A stretch of DNA of 64,000 bases, from NCBI GenBank assembly GCA_001662425.1, contig BDDC01000185.1, forward strand, positions 21,651 through 85,650, in the 5' to 3' direction. Made by a program: the position numbers and the translations under genes. The stretch is from Chlamydomonas sphaeroides (Eukaryota > Chlorophyta > Chlorophyceae > Chlamydomonadales > Chlamydomonadaceae). Of this stretch, positions 11,501-23,100 are shown piece after piece. How positions within the stretch are numbered: position 1 is the first letter of the stretch; the number at the start of each line of letters is the position of its first letter. The notes under the pieces were generated by a model. That model did not search any database and had not been told where the DNA came from. It saw only the letters and a program-made list of their open reading frames with translations.

Positions 11501-12735
11501 GCTGCCCTTTCCTCCGCCCCACCGCCGCCCGCCAGCTGCTGGGCGAGCTGCTGCTGGACCGCAGCAACGTCAAGGTGATGCTCAAGTTTGTGGGCGACGT
11601 GCACCACCTCATGACCATGATGGTGCTGCTCAAGGACCAGAGCCGCAGCATCCAGTTCGAGGCCTTCCACGTCTTCAAGGTGTGGCCGTGCAGCCAGGGG
11701 GCGACGGCGGGGGTACCGTAGCTTAGAAGGGCCCGGGTTAGGGGCGACGGCGAGGGGACGGACAACAACAGGGCCCAGGCCAGGGGCGCGGGCGAGGGGA
11801 CTACAGAAGGGCCGGGGCCGCGCGGCGCCCGCAGGCTGCGGCGCGCGATTGGGCGGAGTTAGGGGCCGGGGCGACCAGGTCAAGGCCTCCGACCAGCCTT
11901 TGTATCCGAGTCGATCAACTGAATCGTTGACGTCGCAAAAGGATCAGTGTCAGGTCCGAGGGCGGCTCCGGCGTGTGCCATTGTTGGCTTGGGTCACTGG
12001 CATGCAGGCGGCGGCGCCAGGTCCCAGCCCCACCCCGTACTTGCCGTCCATCCTCCGTGCAGCCTGCCGCCCGTCCCTGACCCCGTCCCCTCCTGCCCGT
12101 CTCTGCCGCCTCCCCACCTAGGTGTTCGTGGCCAACCCCAACAAGCCGCAGCCCATTGTGGACATTCTGGCCAACAACCGGGACAAGCTGCTCAAGTACC
12201 TGGAGGACTTCCACACGGAGAAGGGTGAGCAGCCGGGCCGGAGGGAAGGGGGCCGGGGCGGGGAGATGCGAGGGGTACTTGGCTTGGGGCGAAAGGCGCC
12301 GCTTGGAGCAGGGTAAACAAGGGAAGGTGCGGAAAGGGGGTGGCTTGGCGTGGGGGCAGGAGGCTTTTGGTGCTTGGCAACATTGCTCTGGCTACTGTAA
12401 GACGCCGTGCGTTGCTGACGCGCGGCTGGCAGCATTGCTCTGGCTAGTTAAGACGCCGTGCGTTGCTGACGCGCGGCTGGCGTGTGCCCCTGCTCGTGGC
12501 CTGTGCCGTACCCGTGCATCGCGCCGTAGAAGAGGACGAGCAGTTCAAGGAGGAGAAGGCGGTCATCATCAAGACCATCTCGCTACTCGGCAACGCGGCG
12601 CCGCAGCAGCCCGCGCCATCGCCCGCGCCCGCGCCCGTGCCATCGCCCGCGCCGGCGCCCGCGCCGACGCCCGCGCCGGCGCCGGCGCCGGCGGCGCCCG
12701 ACGCGGCGCCGGCAGAACCCCGGGCGGCGTCTTGA
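8581..12735 (+). CDS. MO25: Mo25/CAB39 family scaffold protein
   Basis: Mo25 is an armadillo-like cytosolic scaffold. In animals it activates LKB1-STRAD and STE20-type kinases, and in fungi it acts in cell-polarity (RAM) signalling. Exons are 8581-8990, 9144-9218, 9641-9734, 10301-10360, 10990-11055, 11536-11679, 12122-12224 and 12530-12735, giving 385 residues. Matches run the full length: the N-terminus (MPLFDKVFKERPKTP), FFDKVEVANFEIASDAF, TFKDLLTRHK, VRRQSLKLLGELLLDR, SIQFEAFHVFK and VFVANPNKPQPI. The ATG at 8581 gives the canonical family N-terminus. The family is usually about 335-345 residues. The excess is a C-terminal tail of about 40 residues made of Ala-Pro alternations ending in AAS. 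Introns hold tandem repeats and copies of exon 4 (see findings). In algae the partner kinase is unknown to me. Confidence 0.97.
9750..9834 (+). repeat. 32-bp direct repeat in Mo25 intron 3
   Basis: Two copies (9750-9781 and 9803-9834) of a G-rich 32-bp block beginning GTGTGCAGGGGCAGGG, differing at one position, lie just after exon 3. They are separated by 21 bases. This is probably a simple tandem duplication. Confidence 0.85.
12381..12481 (+). repeat. 50-bp tandem duplication before last Mo25 exon
   Basis: Two near-identical 49-50-bp copies (12381-12430 and 12433-12481) begin CATTGCTCTGGCTA and end GACGCGCGGCTGGC. They differ only by a small change near the middle. They sit in the last intron, directly upstream of the acceptor at 12529. 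Confidence 0.9.
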
Positions 12736-14129
12736 CGGCTGCCGCCGATGGCGCGAGGGGGGTGGTGTTGAGGCTTGCGGGGGTCGGAGCTGGGCATGGA
12801 TGGGTGCACGGTGCTACGAAGTGCAGGGCGGGGGTGGGGCCGAGCGTCAGCATGGCGCGCATGGGGGTGCGCGTTTTGAGGAGCAGCATGCGCGCCGAGA
12901 TGTGCCGCGAGGGGGTGCTGCAGGCGTGGGAGGGCGTGACCAGGAGGCCTCCTGGGCGTGACGGGGCCGAACAGCGCCTCGAGGTGGGCGTCGCTCTCGC
13001 CGACCCAAGAAGCCATGGCAATGGGTCAAGAGTTTAGGCTTGTGGCGTACCATTCCGTAACTTGTCAGCCCTGTCGCCCTACACACGAGACACGACTCCG
13101 AAATGGATTTGCTGCGTGGTGAACGGGCACCACCGCTCGGCGACACGAACCGCCCCCCACCTACCCCCCGCCCCATCCTGCCACGGGCGAGCCCGTAACC
13201 ACCGCATGTACACCGCGCCGAATATGGGTCCCGGCGCTGACGGCACGCCGGTGCCCGGTTGGTGTCAACACGTGGCACAAGGGCAGGATACAGCGGCTGC
13301 AATGTACTTGACTCGAATTGCACCCAGGCCTATCAACAGGCCTACCCAAGGATGCACGCGCACAAAAAGCATTGCAATTGTGGGCAGATTGGACCTGCTG
13401 TGCATGGTACGGGACTAGCAGGCAGGGGTGTCCCCCCTGCTCATTGGCCAAAATCCACTGTGTAAGCGGAGGGACGTCGCGAAGGCGAGTGTGTGGGACG
13501 GAGCACAGTGAGACCGAACTGCCAACACATCCGCGTATGTCGGGAGCGGGAGCAGGGGTTGGAGCAGGGGGGAGCAGCGGGGCTGCGGGGAGCGCGTCGG
13601 GCGTGCTGGGTTACGGACGATCGGCCCGACTTGTCGACCGGGCCGAGTCTCGGCAGCCCATAGCCATGATGATTGCTTCAGCTTGGTTCATGCAGCATGA
13701 TCTTGCTTGGACTCGCCGCCACGCGTCACTCAATTGCTGACGCTTGCGTGTTCCAGCTCTGGACCCGCACATTTCCTAGAACTCCAGCCTCTTCCTCCTA
13801 TATTGACGCGAGCTTGTTGTTCAGCGACACACCCCTCGCGCTATGGTCGTTATCATGCCCTCGGGCTGATGCCCCCAGCTGCTGAAGCTCAGGCTGATAT
13901 GAAGCAAACCCACGATAACAGAGGAGGGATGTGGGCGCGATGCCGCGCAACCTGTAAGGCAATTGACAGGGAAGCCAAGGTGCGGCCCACCAGGCTGGAT
14001 ACGTTTTTACGATACAAGGCACAATAATACTTGCGGCGGCGGCAGGGCGTTGCGGCAAAACTCGCATGCCGCGCCGCGTCGCCGGAGCTGAGCTATCTTC
14101 CCTTACCCACCATAACACATATACCTTGC
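12736..14129. other. intergenic region
   Basis: Contains the 3' UTR of the Mo25 gene and the promoter of the phosphodiesterase gene. A TGTAA motif at 13461-13465, the usual chlorophyte poly(A) signal, would give a 3' UTR of about 740 bases. Base composition becomes less extreme past 13050. No gene seen. Confidence 0.5.
13461..13465 (+). promoter_or_regulatory. candidate TGTAA poly(A) signal for Mo25
   Basis: TGTAA is the established poly(A) signal in green algae. This is the first one I see downstream of the Mo25 stop codon. The motif is only five bases, so chance occurrence is possible. Confidence 0.35.
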
Positions 14130-17100
14130 ATGACTGCACAGGACGTGGGAGGCATCATTCGCGCCCGGCCCGTGGTGGTTATCGTGCCTCTGCTGGTCTT
14201 CGGCGTGCTCTGCGGCTTGGGCGTGTGGGCCGTGACCCGCGCCGCGCAGGCCGACGTCGACCGCCAAAAGGTAAAACCACTTCACAACTCACGACAGGCT
14301 TGTGACGAGTCCTGTAGCGCGGGGCCTCGCTTGCAGCGCACGCCGTTCGTTACCCAGTCGCCAGGTGCCATCCAGCCCCCCCACCCCTCCAACTCCCCCA
14401 CCCCAGGAGCACGCCACCTCGCTCGCCCTCGATGCCGCCTTCTGGTACCGCGCCCAGCTCACGGCCGCCTTTGCGCCGGTGCTGACGCTGGCGGCAATGG
14501 TGGAGCTGCAGCCGCAGTATAGCACCGTGGAAGCGCTCTTTGCCTCGGCCGCGCCGGCGCTCGTGGCGGCGGTAGGTGTTGCGGTTGCTATCGACACTGC
14601 GCCTGCTGCGTTACCAAGGCCATGCGACCGTCAGTCCCGCCCAGCCTCCTGGACGACACGCGCTGTGTCCAGCGGGCCTGCCAGCGCGCTCGCCAGCCGC
14701 TGCGCCGCACCCAAGGCCTCTTCTCCCTCCCACTACTGCCCGCACAGTCGGCACCCCCATGTGTGCGTGCCGCGTCGCTCTGCCCCTCGCCACCAGTCCC
14801 TGCCGCCGGCCCTTGTACAGCTCTCGGATCTTGCATCGATTCTATCGATGCATCGACGGGTCGTGTCGGTGACTTCATCGGCTCGATTGGCTGATGATAT
14901 GCGACAGCTGAGGGCGGCCTTGCCGCAACCCCTCGCCGCTGCCCACAGAGCACCCCCGACGCGATGCAGTCGCTGCAGCTGGCGCCGGCGGGCGTGCAGC
15001 GGCTGGTGTACCCGCTGCAGGTAGGGCCTACATCAATTGGCGTCCGTACCCAGCCCCCGGCAGTGAACACGTGGGGGATGGTCAAATGGCTGGTTGTGTG
15101 AGCCGCACCTGCCCGGGGCGTCGCTGCGCACGGCCACGCTGCAACGGGGCGGGCGGGTTACGGTGGCACGGGGCACGGGCATTTGGCCGGATAGCGCCGC
15201 GCGCGCATGTGCGCTTTGCAGCGCTGCCGCGCGGTGGATGCACGTCGCCAGCCAGTCTTCGAGCTAGGCCAGCACACTCCCTCTCAGCAGCCCGTGCGCC
15301 CCGCTCGCCTCATGCGCCGCCCGCCCTGCTGCAGGGCAACGCGTGGAACCAGGCGCAGTTGGGGGTCGACCTGCTGGGCCTGCGTGAGTGCCCGCGCGGC
15401 GCGGTGTGTCGAGTTGCGACACAGCTTTTTGCATGCTGCGTATGGTACATTATGTGGATTATTTGCCATACGCACAAAAGGAGAAGCTCTCATCCGACCG
15501 GAAGCCGCCCGGCTAGGCCACCGCACGCGAGCCAAGGCCGTGCCGCACCGAAAACACACGGCCGGCGCTCCACCCCGGGCAGGCCTCGCTTCTGCACTGG
15601 CGCATCTAACTGCATTCCCTCCGCGCACGGCCGACGCGCCACTCTACCCGGGGCGTGCTGTGCCGCGTGTTAGGTTCTGTTCTACCTAACACTTGAACAC
15701 ACGCAGGCCGCGCGGCCCGCGTGCCCAACCCGCCGCCCGCCAGCCGCTCGTGCCTGCTCGCAACCCGCGGCTCGCGCCCCACACTTCCTTCAATACCATG
15801 GCCCGCGTGCATGCCATGAGGTGCATGTTATGTGGCACCTACGGCCCCGCCCACGGCCCGCAGTCGACAACCCCGTCTTTGACGCCGCGCTGCGCCGCTC
15901 GCTGTCAACCACGCGGCTCTCGGTCGAGGGCCCGTGGGACGCGGTCGGAGTTAAATCCGAATCGGGACCCGACTTCGGAGGCCTGCCGGGATCCCCTGGA
16001 TCTGGATCTGCATCCAGCTCACAGCCGGCCCCCAAGCTCCTGGCCATACGCAAAGCCATCTTTGCGAATGCATCGGGGCCCGAGGACGGGTTCGGCCGGC
16101 CGGATGCGCCCAACGCGGCGTGCGGCGATGCCTGCGCGTTCAACGCCAGCAGCGGCATGCGCTTCTGGGGCTTTGTGAGTGCGCCCACGAAGCGTTGTGA
16201 TGCCTACCGTAGTGATAAGCGCACAATGATGATGCACACATTAGCGACGCCGATTTATGTTGCCAACGCGCCGTGCGGCGCGGCAGGCAGTTTTCGAGAC
16301 CACCGTCGGCGCGCGCTTCTGGGGCTCTTGTCGGACCTTGGTTGGCTGTGGCGCTGATGTCATCGCCACTCGGCCACCGGTGCCCGCGGCGTGTGCGTGT
16401 ACCGTGCGGCCAGCGGCGCGCGCTTCTGGGGGGCGGGGATTGGCGCCGGGCGCCCTCGACGGTGCCAAGTCGACCGCCAACCACGTGCAACCACCTGCCA
16501 ACCGCCGCAGGCCCTGGCGACCATCATCCTCGACGCGGTCGGTGCCCCCACGGGGGCCCGAGGCCAGGTGCCGCCTCTGCAGGTGCGGCCGAATGGTTTT
16601 ATGCCGCCTGCGATCAGACCATCAGATCAGGAATGGATGCAGGCAGACTTGGTTAGGGTTTGGGCTGGGAGTCTCTGACAAAGGGAAGCGTGGTGAAACA
16701 ACCCCCAAACCCTTGCGCAAGGCTTGGTGCAGGCACTTGCATGTGCTGCGATGGCGTAACGCGCACGCGGCGCCTGCGGCCCGCATGACCCGTGCGTCGC
16801 GCCCGTACGGATTGAACGTGCCGTTCGCCCTGCGCTGCCGTCCCCCGGCCGTGCAAACTCCGAGTGATCACCATGCCGCCCCGCCAACCGCAGGCGCTCG
16901 CGGCGCGCGGCTACTGCTACATGCTGACGGCGCCGCCGGTGGCCGCCGGCGGCGGCAAGGTCGTCGTGGCGGCTGGCGGCGACAACACGCCGCCGCGCCA
17001 GCCCGTAACGGCGCCGGTGGAGCTGGCGGATGCGCAGGTGCGACGCTGACGGTGGCGGTGACAGTCCCGACCATCCATCAGCACACGCACGCGCCGCCCG

Positions 17101-20100
17101 CCGTTGCATGCCGCGGCGACGGGCTGGGACGTGGGAGGTTTGCTGCAGCCTCTGCACTCCCGGTCCGCACCTGCCCTCCCCCTTTCCCCTCGCTTCCTCT
17201 CTCCCGGCCTGGCACGCGGCCTCATGTGGGTCGTGCCTCCTCCCCCATGGGGCTTGTTCACTGCCCTCGCCACCTCTCTACCCATTGTTTACGGCCCCGC
17301 CTGTACTCCCCTTTCCCCAGCGGCCGCTGGCCGTGGGACTCCCCAGCGGCCGCTGAAGGCCTGCACGGTCCTCCAAGCCTGCCCTGGCACGCCCGCACAC
17401 GTCCACAACTCACATCACCACCACCTCGAACGTGCCGCGTGCACGTTCCTCTACTACTTCCTTCCAATGAACACGCGCACTGCTCCCATTCCTGAATACA
17501 CGCACGGCCCTCCCCCTGCCCCTCCATCACCCCCAGTGGACGCTGGCGGTGGGTCCCTCAAGCGGCCGCTGGTGGCCCACTTGGTTCGGGGGCGTGGTCG
17601 CGGCCGTGGTCATCGCTTCGGCGGCCCTGGCAGTCCTGCTCTTCGCGGTGCTTGTGTCGAGGTGAGCGGCGCAGCGCACATGCGCACCGTGCGCTCCGCG
17701 GCGGGCGCGGCAGCGCCAGCAGAGCCCTGAGCGCTGACAAGCCATGATAACATGGGCGACACGCTAGTAGCTCCGGGCAGCCGACGTGTGATGGCGGTTG
17801 TGACGCTGCAACGAGTTTGCGCGCGGCCGTGGTAATCGCAACGGCAGCGCGGGCAGGCGGGCCTGCTGCTGGCCGTGCTCTTCCGCCTGGGGTTGGGCAT
17901 GGGTGCACGAGCAGGAGCCCACGTCCTCCCCATGGGGCAGGAGCAGGAGCCGTGCAGCAGCCCGGTGTCGCGGCGGGGCCCCCAACCTGTGTCACGGCGG
18001 GCCGCCGCCCACCCTACTGAGTGCGGGTGCCGTTCACATGCCTTGGCGGACCCGATGTCAGACCCCAACCGCGACAACCTCGCCCGTGCGAAAACCCGTT
18101 CTTCCCCAGCGCCGCCTCGGCCCCCTCTCCTGCGCCGCATGCTGCCGGCACGCCATTCATGCCATGTCAATACCCTGACGCCGCTCACTACCGCACCCGT
18201 CACCCTCGCCCCCCGCCTCCAGGTGCCGCAACAAGCTGCTGCTCCGCATGCTGCTGCCGCGGGAGCTGCTGCAGGTCGGCGGGGGGGGGCGGGAGGAGGT
18301 TGGATTGGAAGCTGCAGGGTTGTTGGGTTGTGCACGTCGGCGTGGGGCCTCCGGTGGTTCCCCCTACAGCTGCTGCAGGCCAGAGCAGACATCCGGGCCA
18401 GGACCTGAGGGGAGGGAGGGGCTGGGAGCGTTGGCGCGAGCGGCCGCCAAGCGTGCACGGCGTACACTTGTTGTACGGACCCCCTCGCCCGCTCGACACG
18501 TGGGCGGGCGACCAACAGCTCCGGGCCCAGAGGGTGTGCGTGCTCGTTGTGTTCGTTGCTCCTGCCACCCCCGTGTGTAGCCATGTGTGAGCCGAGAGGC
18601 CCGCGCGGCGTCCGCCACCCCCGCGGCCTGGTGGTCCTTCCCGCTCGGTCATTTGCGCCTTCCGTGGCGCTGTGTGGAACAAGCTTCCGGCCTAAAGGCT
18701 GCGAGGCTGGTGCGTTGGTCCCCGGCTGCATTGTGAGCCCGTGCCCCGCTCGCCCTCCGGAACACACGCCCTCAGGAGCTCAAGCCGGGCCACGTAGAGG
18801 CGCTGGGGCCGCGGACCGTGGACGCGGGTGGGTCCTTGGGTTTGGGCCAGACATGGCGCTGCGCAGGAGACGTACCGAGACGTGTGTGGTGTCGGGTGTC
18901 GCAAGGGTGTGCCGTCACGAACCCTGAGCCGTGCCCTCGCCTGTCCCCCCGCATCTCCCCTGCCGCAGCCGACACGCCCGCCGACGTGCTGTCGCGGCTG
19001 CTGGCGGGCCTGCTGGCGGGCGAGCCGGCGGACTTGCGTGATGTCGTACTGCTGAGATCCGTACTGCGGCAGCGCCGTGACGTGTACCGCCCGTTCGACC
19101 TGGGCACTAAGCTGCGCGACGCCAACCTGGATGTGAGTGCGGCGTTGACTGGCATTGACCAAAGCACCAAACGCACACCAAAACCTTGACCGTTGACAAT
19201 TGACCAAACGCTGCCGTACAGGCTGAGGTGGCGGGCGCGCTCATGCGCCAGCTCGGCGGCGAGCCGTCGTCGGGCCGGCCGCTATGGGGCCGCCACCGGC
19301 GGCCCTCTGTCAGCACAACCGCCGTCGGCGGCGGCCTCGGCGGCGCCGCCGCCCTCGGCGTCAGCGGCGCCGCCAGCATTGCCGGCGTGTGCAGCCGCGC
19401 CGCCAGCGCAACGGCGGCAGGCCGGGTCGGCTCCGAGCCTCGGTTTTGCCGGCTCAGCGTCGGCAGCACCGGCCCTTACGGCAACTGGGGCTCATTCACC
19501 GGCCCGTCTGCCGCCGACGGCGGCGCGGCCGGCGGCGGCGGCAACGCCTTCCGCGGAGCCCTGGCGTTCCTGCTGTCCGACGCCGCTGGCGGCATCGTTG
19601 CCGCCGCCGCCGGCGACGCCGTCGCGGCGGCGACAGCAGGCGGCCTCGGCCTTGCCATTGGCGGCGGCTCGGCGCGCTTTGACGGCCTGGCGCCGCCGTC
19701 AATAACTGGAAGTGAGGAGGCGTGCTCGCTCATTTTTGGCAGTGCCGTCGGCGGTGGGGTTGGCGCCGTTGCCGGTGGCTGCATGCTCCCAGGCAACGCT
19801 GGTGGACCGGGCAGCCGGACCGCCGGTAGCAGTCACGGCGCCGGTTCGGTCCGCAGCGGCGGTGGCGGCGGCGGCAGCGGCAGTGTGGCCGCCATCTCGC
19901 CGGCGATGGTGGCACTGACGCTGGCCGATAGCAGCGTCGCCGGCGTCGGCGGCGGCGCCGCGGCGGCCACCAACGGCCGCCGCAGTCGGGGCGGCGACGC
20001 ATTGTCGGGCCTCTTCCTCCGCGTCGGCGGTTTGTCGATAACGGGGCTCGAGCGTGACGCCAAGTCACGGCGCGGCAGCTATGGCGTGTACGGCCAGGCG

Positions 20101-23100
20101 ACGGCTGCTGCCGCCAGGCTGCCGACGAGCGCTGACCTGAATGTCAGCGCCCCCGACAGCGGCGCTGGCACAACCGCTGGCGGAAACGCCGCCGCTAACG
20201 GCGCTGGCGGAAGCGTGCGCGGAGCGGGGATGTACCTGGCGTCCCTGCTGCCCAGGGCTGGCGGCGGTGGCGCCGCTGCCGCCAGCGGCGGCGGCGCCCC
20301 AACTGGGCGCGCGCATTTGTCGAGCCTCGTGCGAGGTGGGCCGGGCTCGCCTGCGCGGACCCATCGCTCCGGCGGCGCCGTCGCCGCCGCCGCCACGTCA
20401 AGCGAGAGGCCCAGCCCCGCCCACGGCGCCGGCGGCGTCCTGGCGGCGGCGTTTCCGCTGTTCGGGCGGCGCAGCATAGGGCGACACCAAAGCACGGGCG
20501 CCAGCACCGCCAGCGGCGCCGCCACGGCGGCGCCGCCGTCGCCGCCGCGCCTGGCCGACGGGGACCTGGCGACGCCGCGGCGGTCGCCGCCGTCGGCGAC
20601 GCCGTCAGCGCCAGCCGCCGCTGGCGGAGCTTTGTTGACGCTGGGCGGTCTAACGATGACTGGCGGCGGCGGCGGCGGCGCCGACAGCCGTCACAGTGGC
20701 TGCTCGGAGCATGGGCTGTCGCTAGCTACGCCCGCGCTCGTGAGCCTGGCGGCGGCGCCGCCCCCGCCCATGCTAGATCAGGTGCGCCGCCGGTGTCATG
20801 CGGCTCCCGATGCGGCGATTGGGCCATGATTGCGAGGTGCTCGCGCTCCCGAATGCCTGGGCCGTAGCGATGCTTGGGCAGATGTCACAACGTCGCCAAA
20901 CGTGTACTGTAGCAGTCTACCTCATATAGGACTCCACATGAATGCTCAACTCTACCTTGCCCATCGTTGCCCGTCTTTGCCTTAGGTGGAGCGCCTGCTG
21001 GCCGAGGCCACGACGTCCCTGCAGTTCGACAGCTGGGCGCTGGCCGAAGCGAGCGGCGGTCACGCGCTCTCCTGCCTCGCCTTTTACATCTTCAGCCGCG
21101 AGGGCCTGATGACGCGCTTTGGCATCCGAGGCACGTTGCTCGCCAGGTGCGCGAGCAATGCAACCGCCACCAACCGCCAACCCCGCCACAAGCAACCTGT
21201 AAACCAACCGCTAACTGGCCTAACCGCCGCAGGATGCTGCGCGCGCTGGAGGCGGGCTATCCCGCCGCCAACCCCTACCACAACGCCACCCACGCCGCTG
21301 ACGTGCTGCGGTCCACGCACGTGCTGCTGGGGACTGCGGGACTGCGGCCGCATTACGTCGGCGGCGCGCTGGGGCTGCTGGCCTGCTACATCGCGGCGGT
21401 GCGTCACACCCATCGTGATGTACCCTCGCCATCGCCATCCCGATTGCCTCCTTGCCCGCTGCCCGGCGCGCAATCGACTTGCATGTGCAACCGCTAACCG
21501 CTCAGCCGCAGCCCAACCATCAACCGCCGCCCCTCCTCTGCAGATCATCCACGACCTGGGGCACCCCGGCCTCACGGGCGACTTCCTGGTGGCCACCAGC
21601 CACCCCCTGGCGCTGCGCTACAACGACAGGTCGCCGCTGGAGGTGCGCACGTGTTGCGCTCCGGCCGTGCGGCGCAGCGTGAGGTCCGCGTGCCCGCCAA
21701 CCGGCCGCGTCTGGCGCAGCACCGACGCATCTTACGATGGCGTGCTCGGAGTGCCGCCACCCACGCCACTTCTAGCACGGCGCGCCATTCAACTTGTCCG
21801 CGCCAACCGCGCCAACTAACCGCCGCAACCAACCAACCCACCAACCAACCAACCAACCAACTGCCGCAACCAACCGCCGCAGTCGCACCACGTGGCCGCC
21901 GCCTTCACGCTGCTGTCGGAGCGCCCCGACCTGGACGCGCTGGCGCCGCTGGGCAACGAGCAGCGGCAGGCGCTGCGCAAGCAGGTGCGCTATCACAAGA
22001 CCTGTGCTTTACTTCAATCCGTTAGATGACCGAGGTTTAGCGGGGCAACACTTACGTAGGCAGTGTTGAAAGCAGGCGCTGCACAATCAGGTGCGCTGCA
22101 GGCGTTCTGGGGGGGGGGGGGGGGGGTGTTTTTNNNNNNNNNNNNNNNNNNNNNNNNNNNNNNNNNNNNNNNNNNNNNNNNNNNNNNNNNNNNNNNNNNN
22201 NNNNNNNNNNNNNNNNNNNNNNNNNNNNNNNNNNNNNNNNNNNNNNNNNNNNNNNNNNNNNNNNNNNNNNNNNNNNNNNNNNNNNNNNNNNNNNNNNNNN
22301 NNNNNNNNNNNNNNNNNNNNNNNNNNNNNNNNNNNNNNNNNNNNNNNNNNNNNNNNNNNNNNNNNNNNNNNNNNNNNNNNNNNNNNNNNNNNNNNNNNNN
22401 NNNNNNNNNNNNNNNNNNNNNNNNNNNNNNNNNNNNNNNNNNNNNNNNNNNNNNNNNNNNNNNNNNNNNNNNNNNNNNNNNNNNNNNNNNNNNNNNNNNN
22501 NNNNNNTGCTGGCAGGCGCTACGCCAGCGGGCGGCCGTTCGCGCCTGCCGAGCCTGCCTGCGTTGTCGTGTCGCTACGCTGCTGTGGCGATGTGCTGTCT
22601 GGCAGCAATGACGCCCCACTGCCACGCCGCGGACTGGTGGCCATGCTAGCGGCCCCGTCGCGCCACGACCCACCACCGGCCGCAGGTCATCGACCTGGCG
22701 GGGCTGACCGCCGACACGAAGCAGCGCTGCACTGCATCCATGTCTTGCTTGCAAGCAATGCAACGCATCATAGCCTAACCAGGCCATGCCATGCCGCATT
22801 CCGCGCCGCCCGGCCCCAGGTCATCGACATGGTCATGGCTACGGACATGAAGCAGCACTTTTCGCTGCTGGGCCAGTTCAAGAGCGTCAGCCCGCCGCCA
22901 CCGCCACCGTAGGTTGCGCAGCCCGCAGCACCGCTGGCGCGGCGCTCGCTGCGTTGCAAGTGGCACCCGCACTGCTGCGACGGCTGTTGCAGCCGACCGA
23001 GGCGGCGGGGGCGTGTGTTGACAGGCCGCCGCCCTGCCCCGCCTCCCCAAAACGCGTAACGGTCGCCGCACAGGGCCGCCTCGGTGCCATCCGCAACGCC

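Noticed and set aside
15707..15863. an extra CHASE exon starting at 15707
   Set aside because: Reading from this acceptor gives Arg/Pro-rich sequence unlike CHASE, whereas the acceptor at 15863 continues the domain as LLDNPVFDAALRRSL.
16257..17495. 412-codon plus-strand open frame
   Set aside because: It runs across introns of the phosphodiesterase gene in a frame unrelated to the exon chain; long chance frames are expected at this GC content.
22134..22506. a missing phosphodiesterase exon in the N gap
   Set aside because: The flanking exons join directly in the family alignment (QRQALRKQ|VIDMVMATD), so no exon is needed there.
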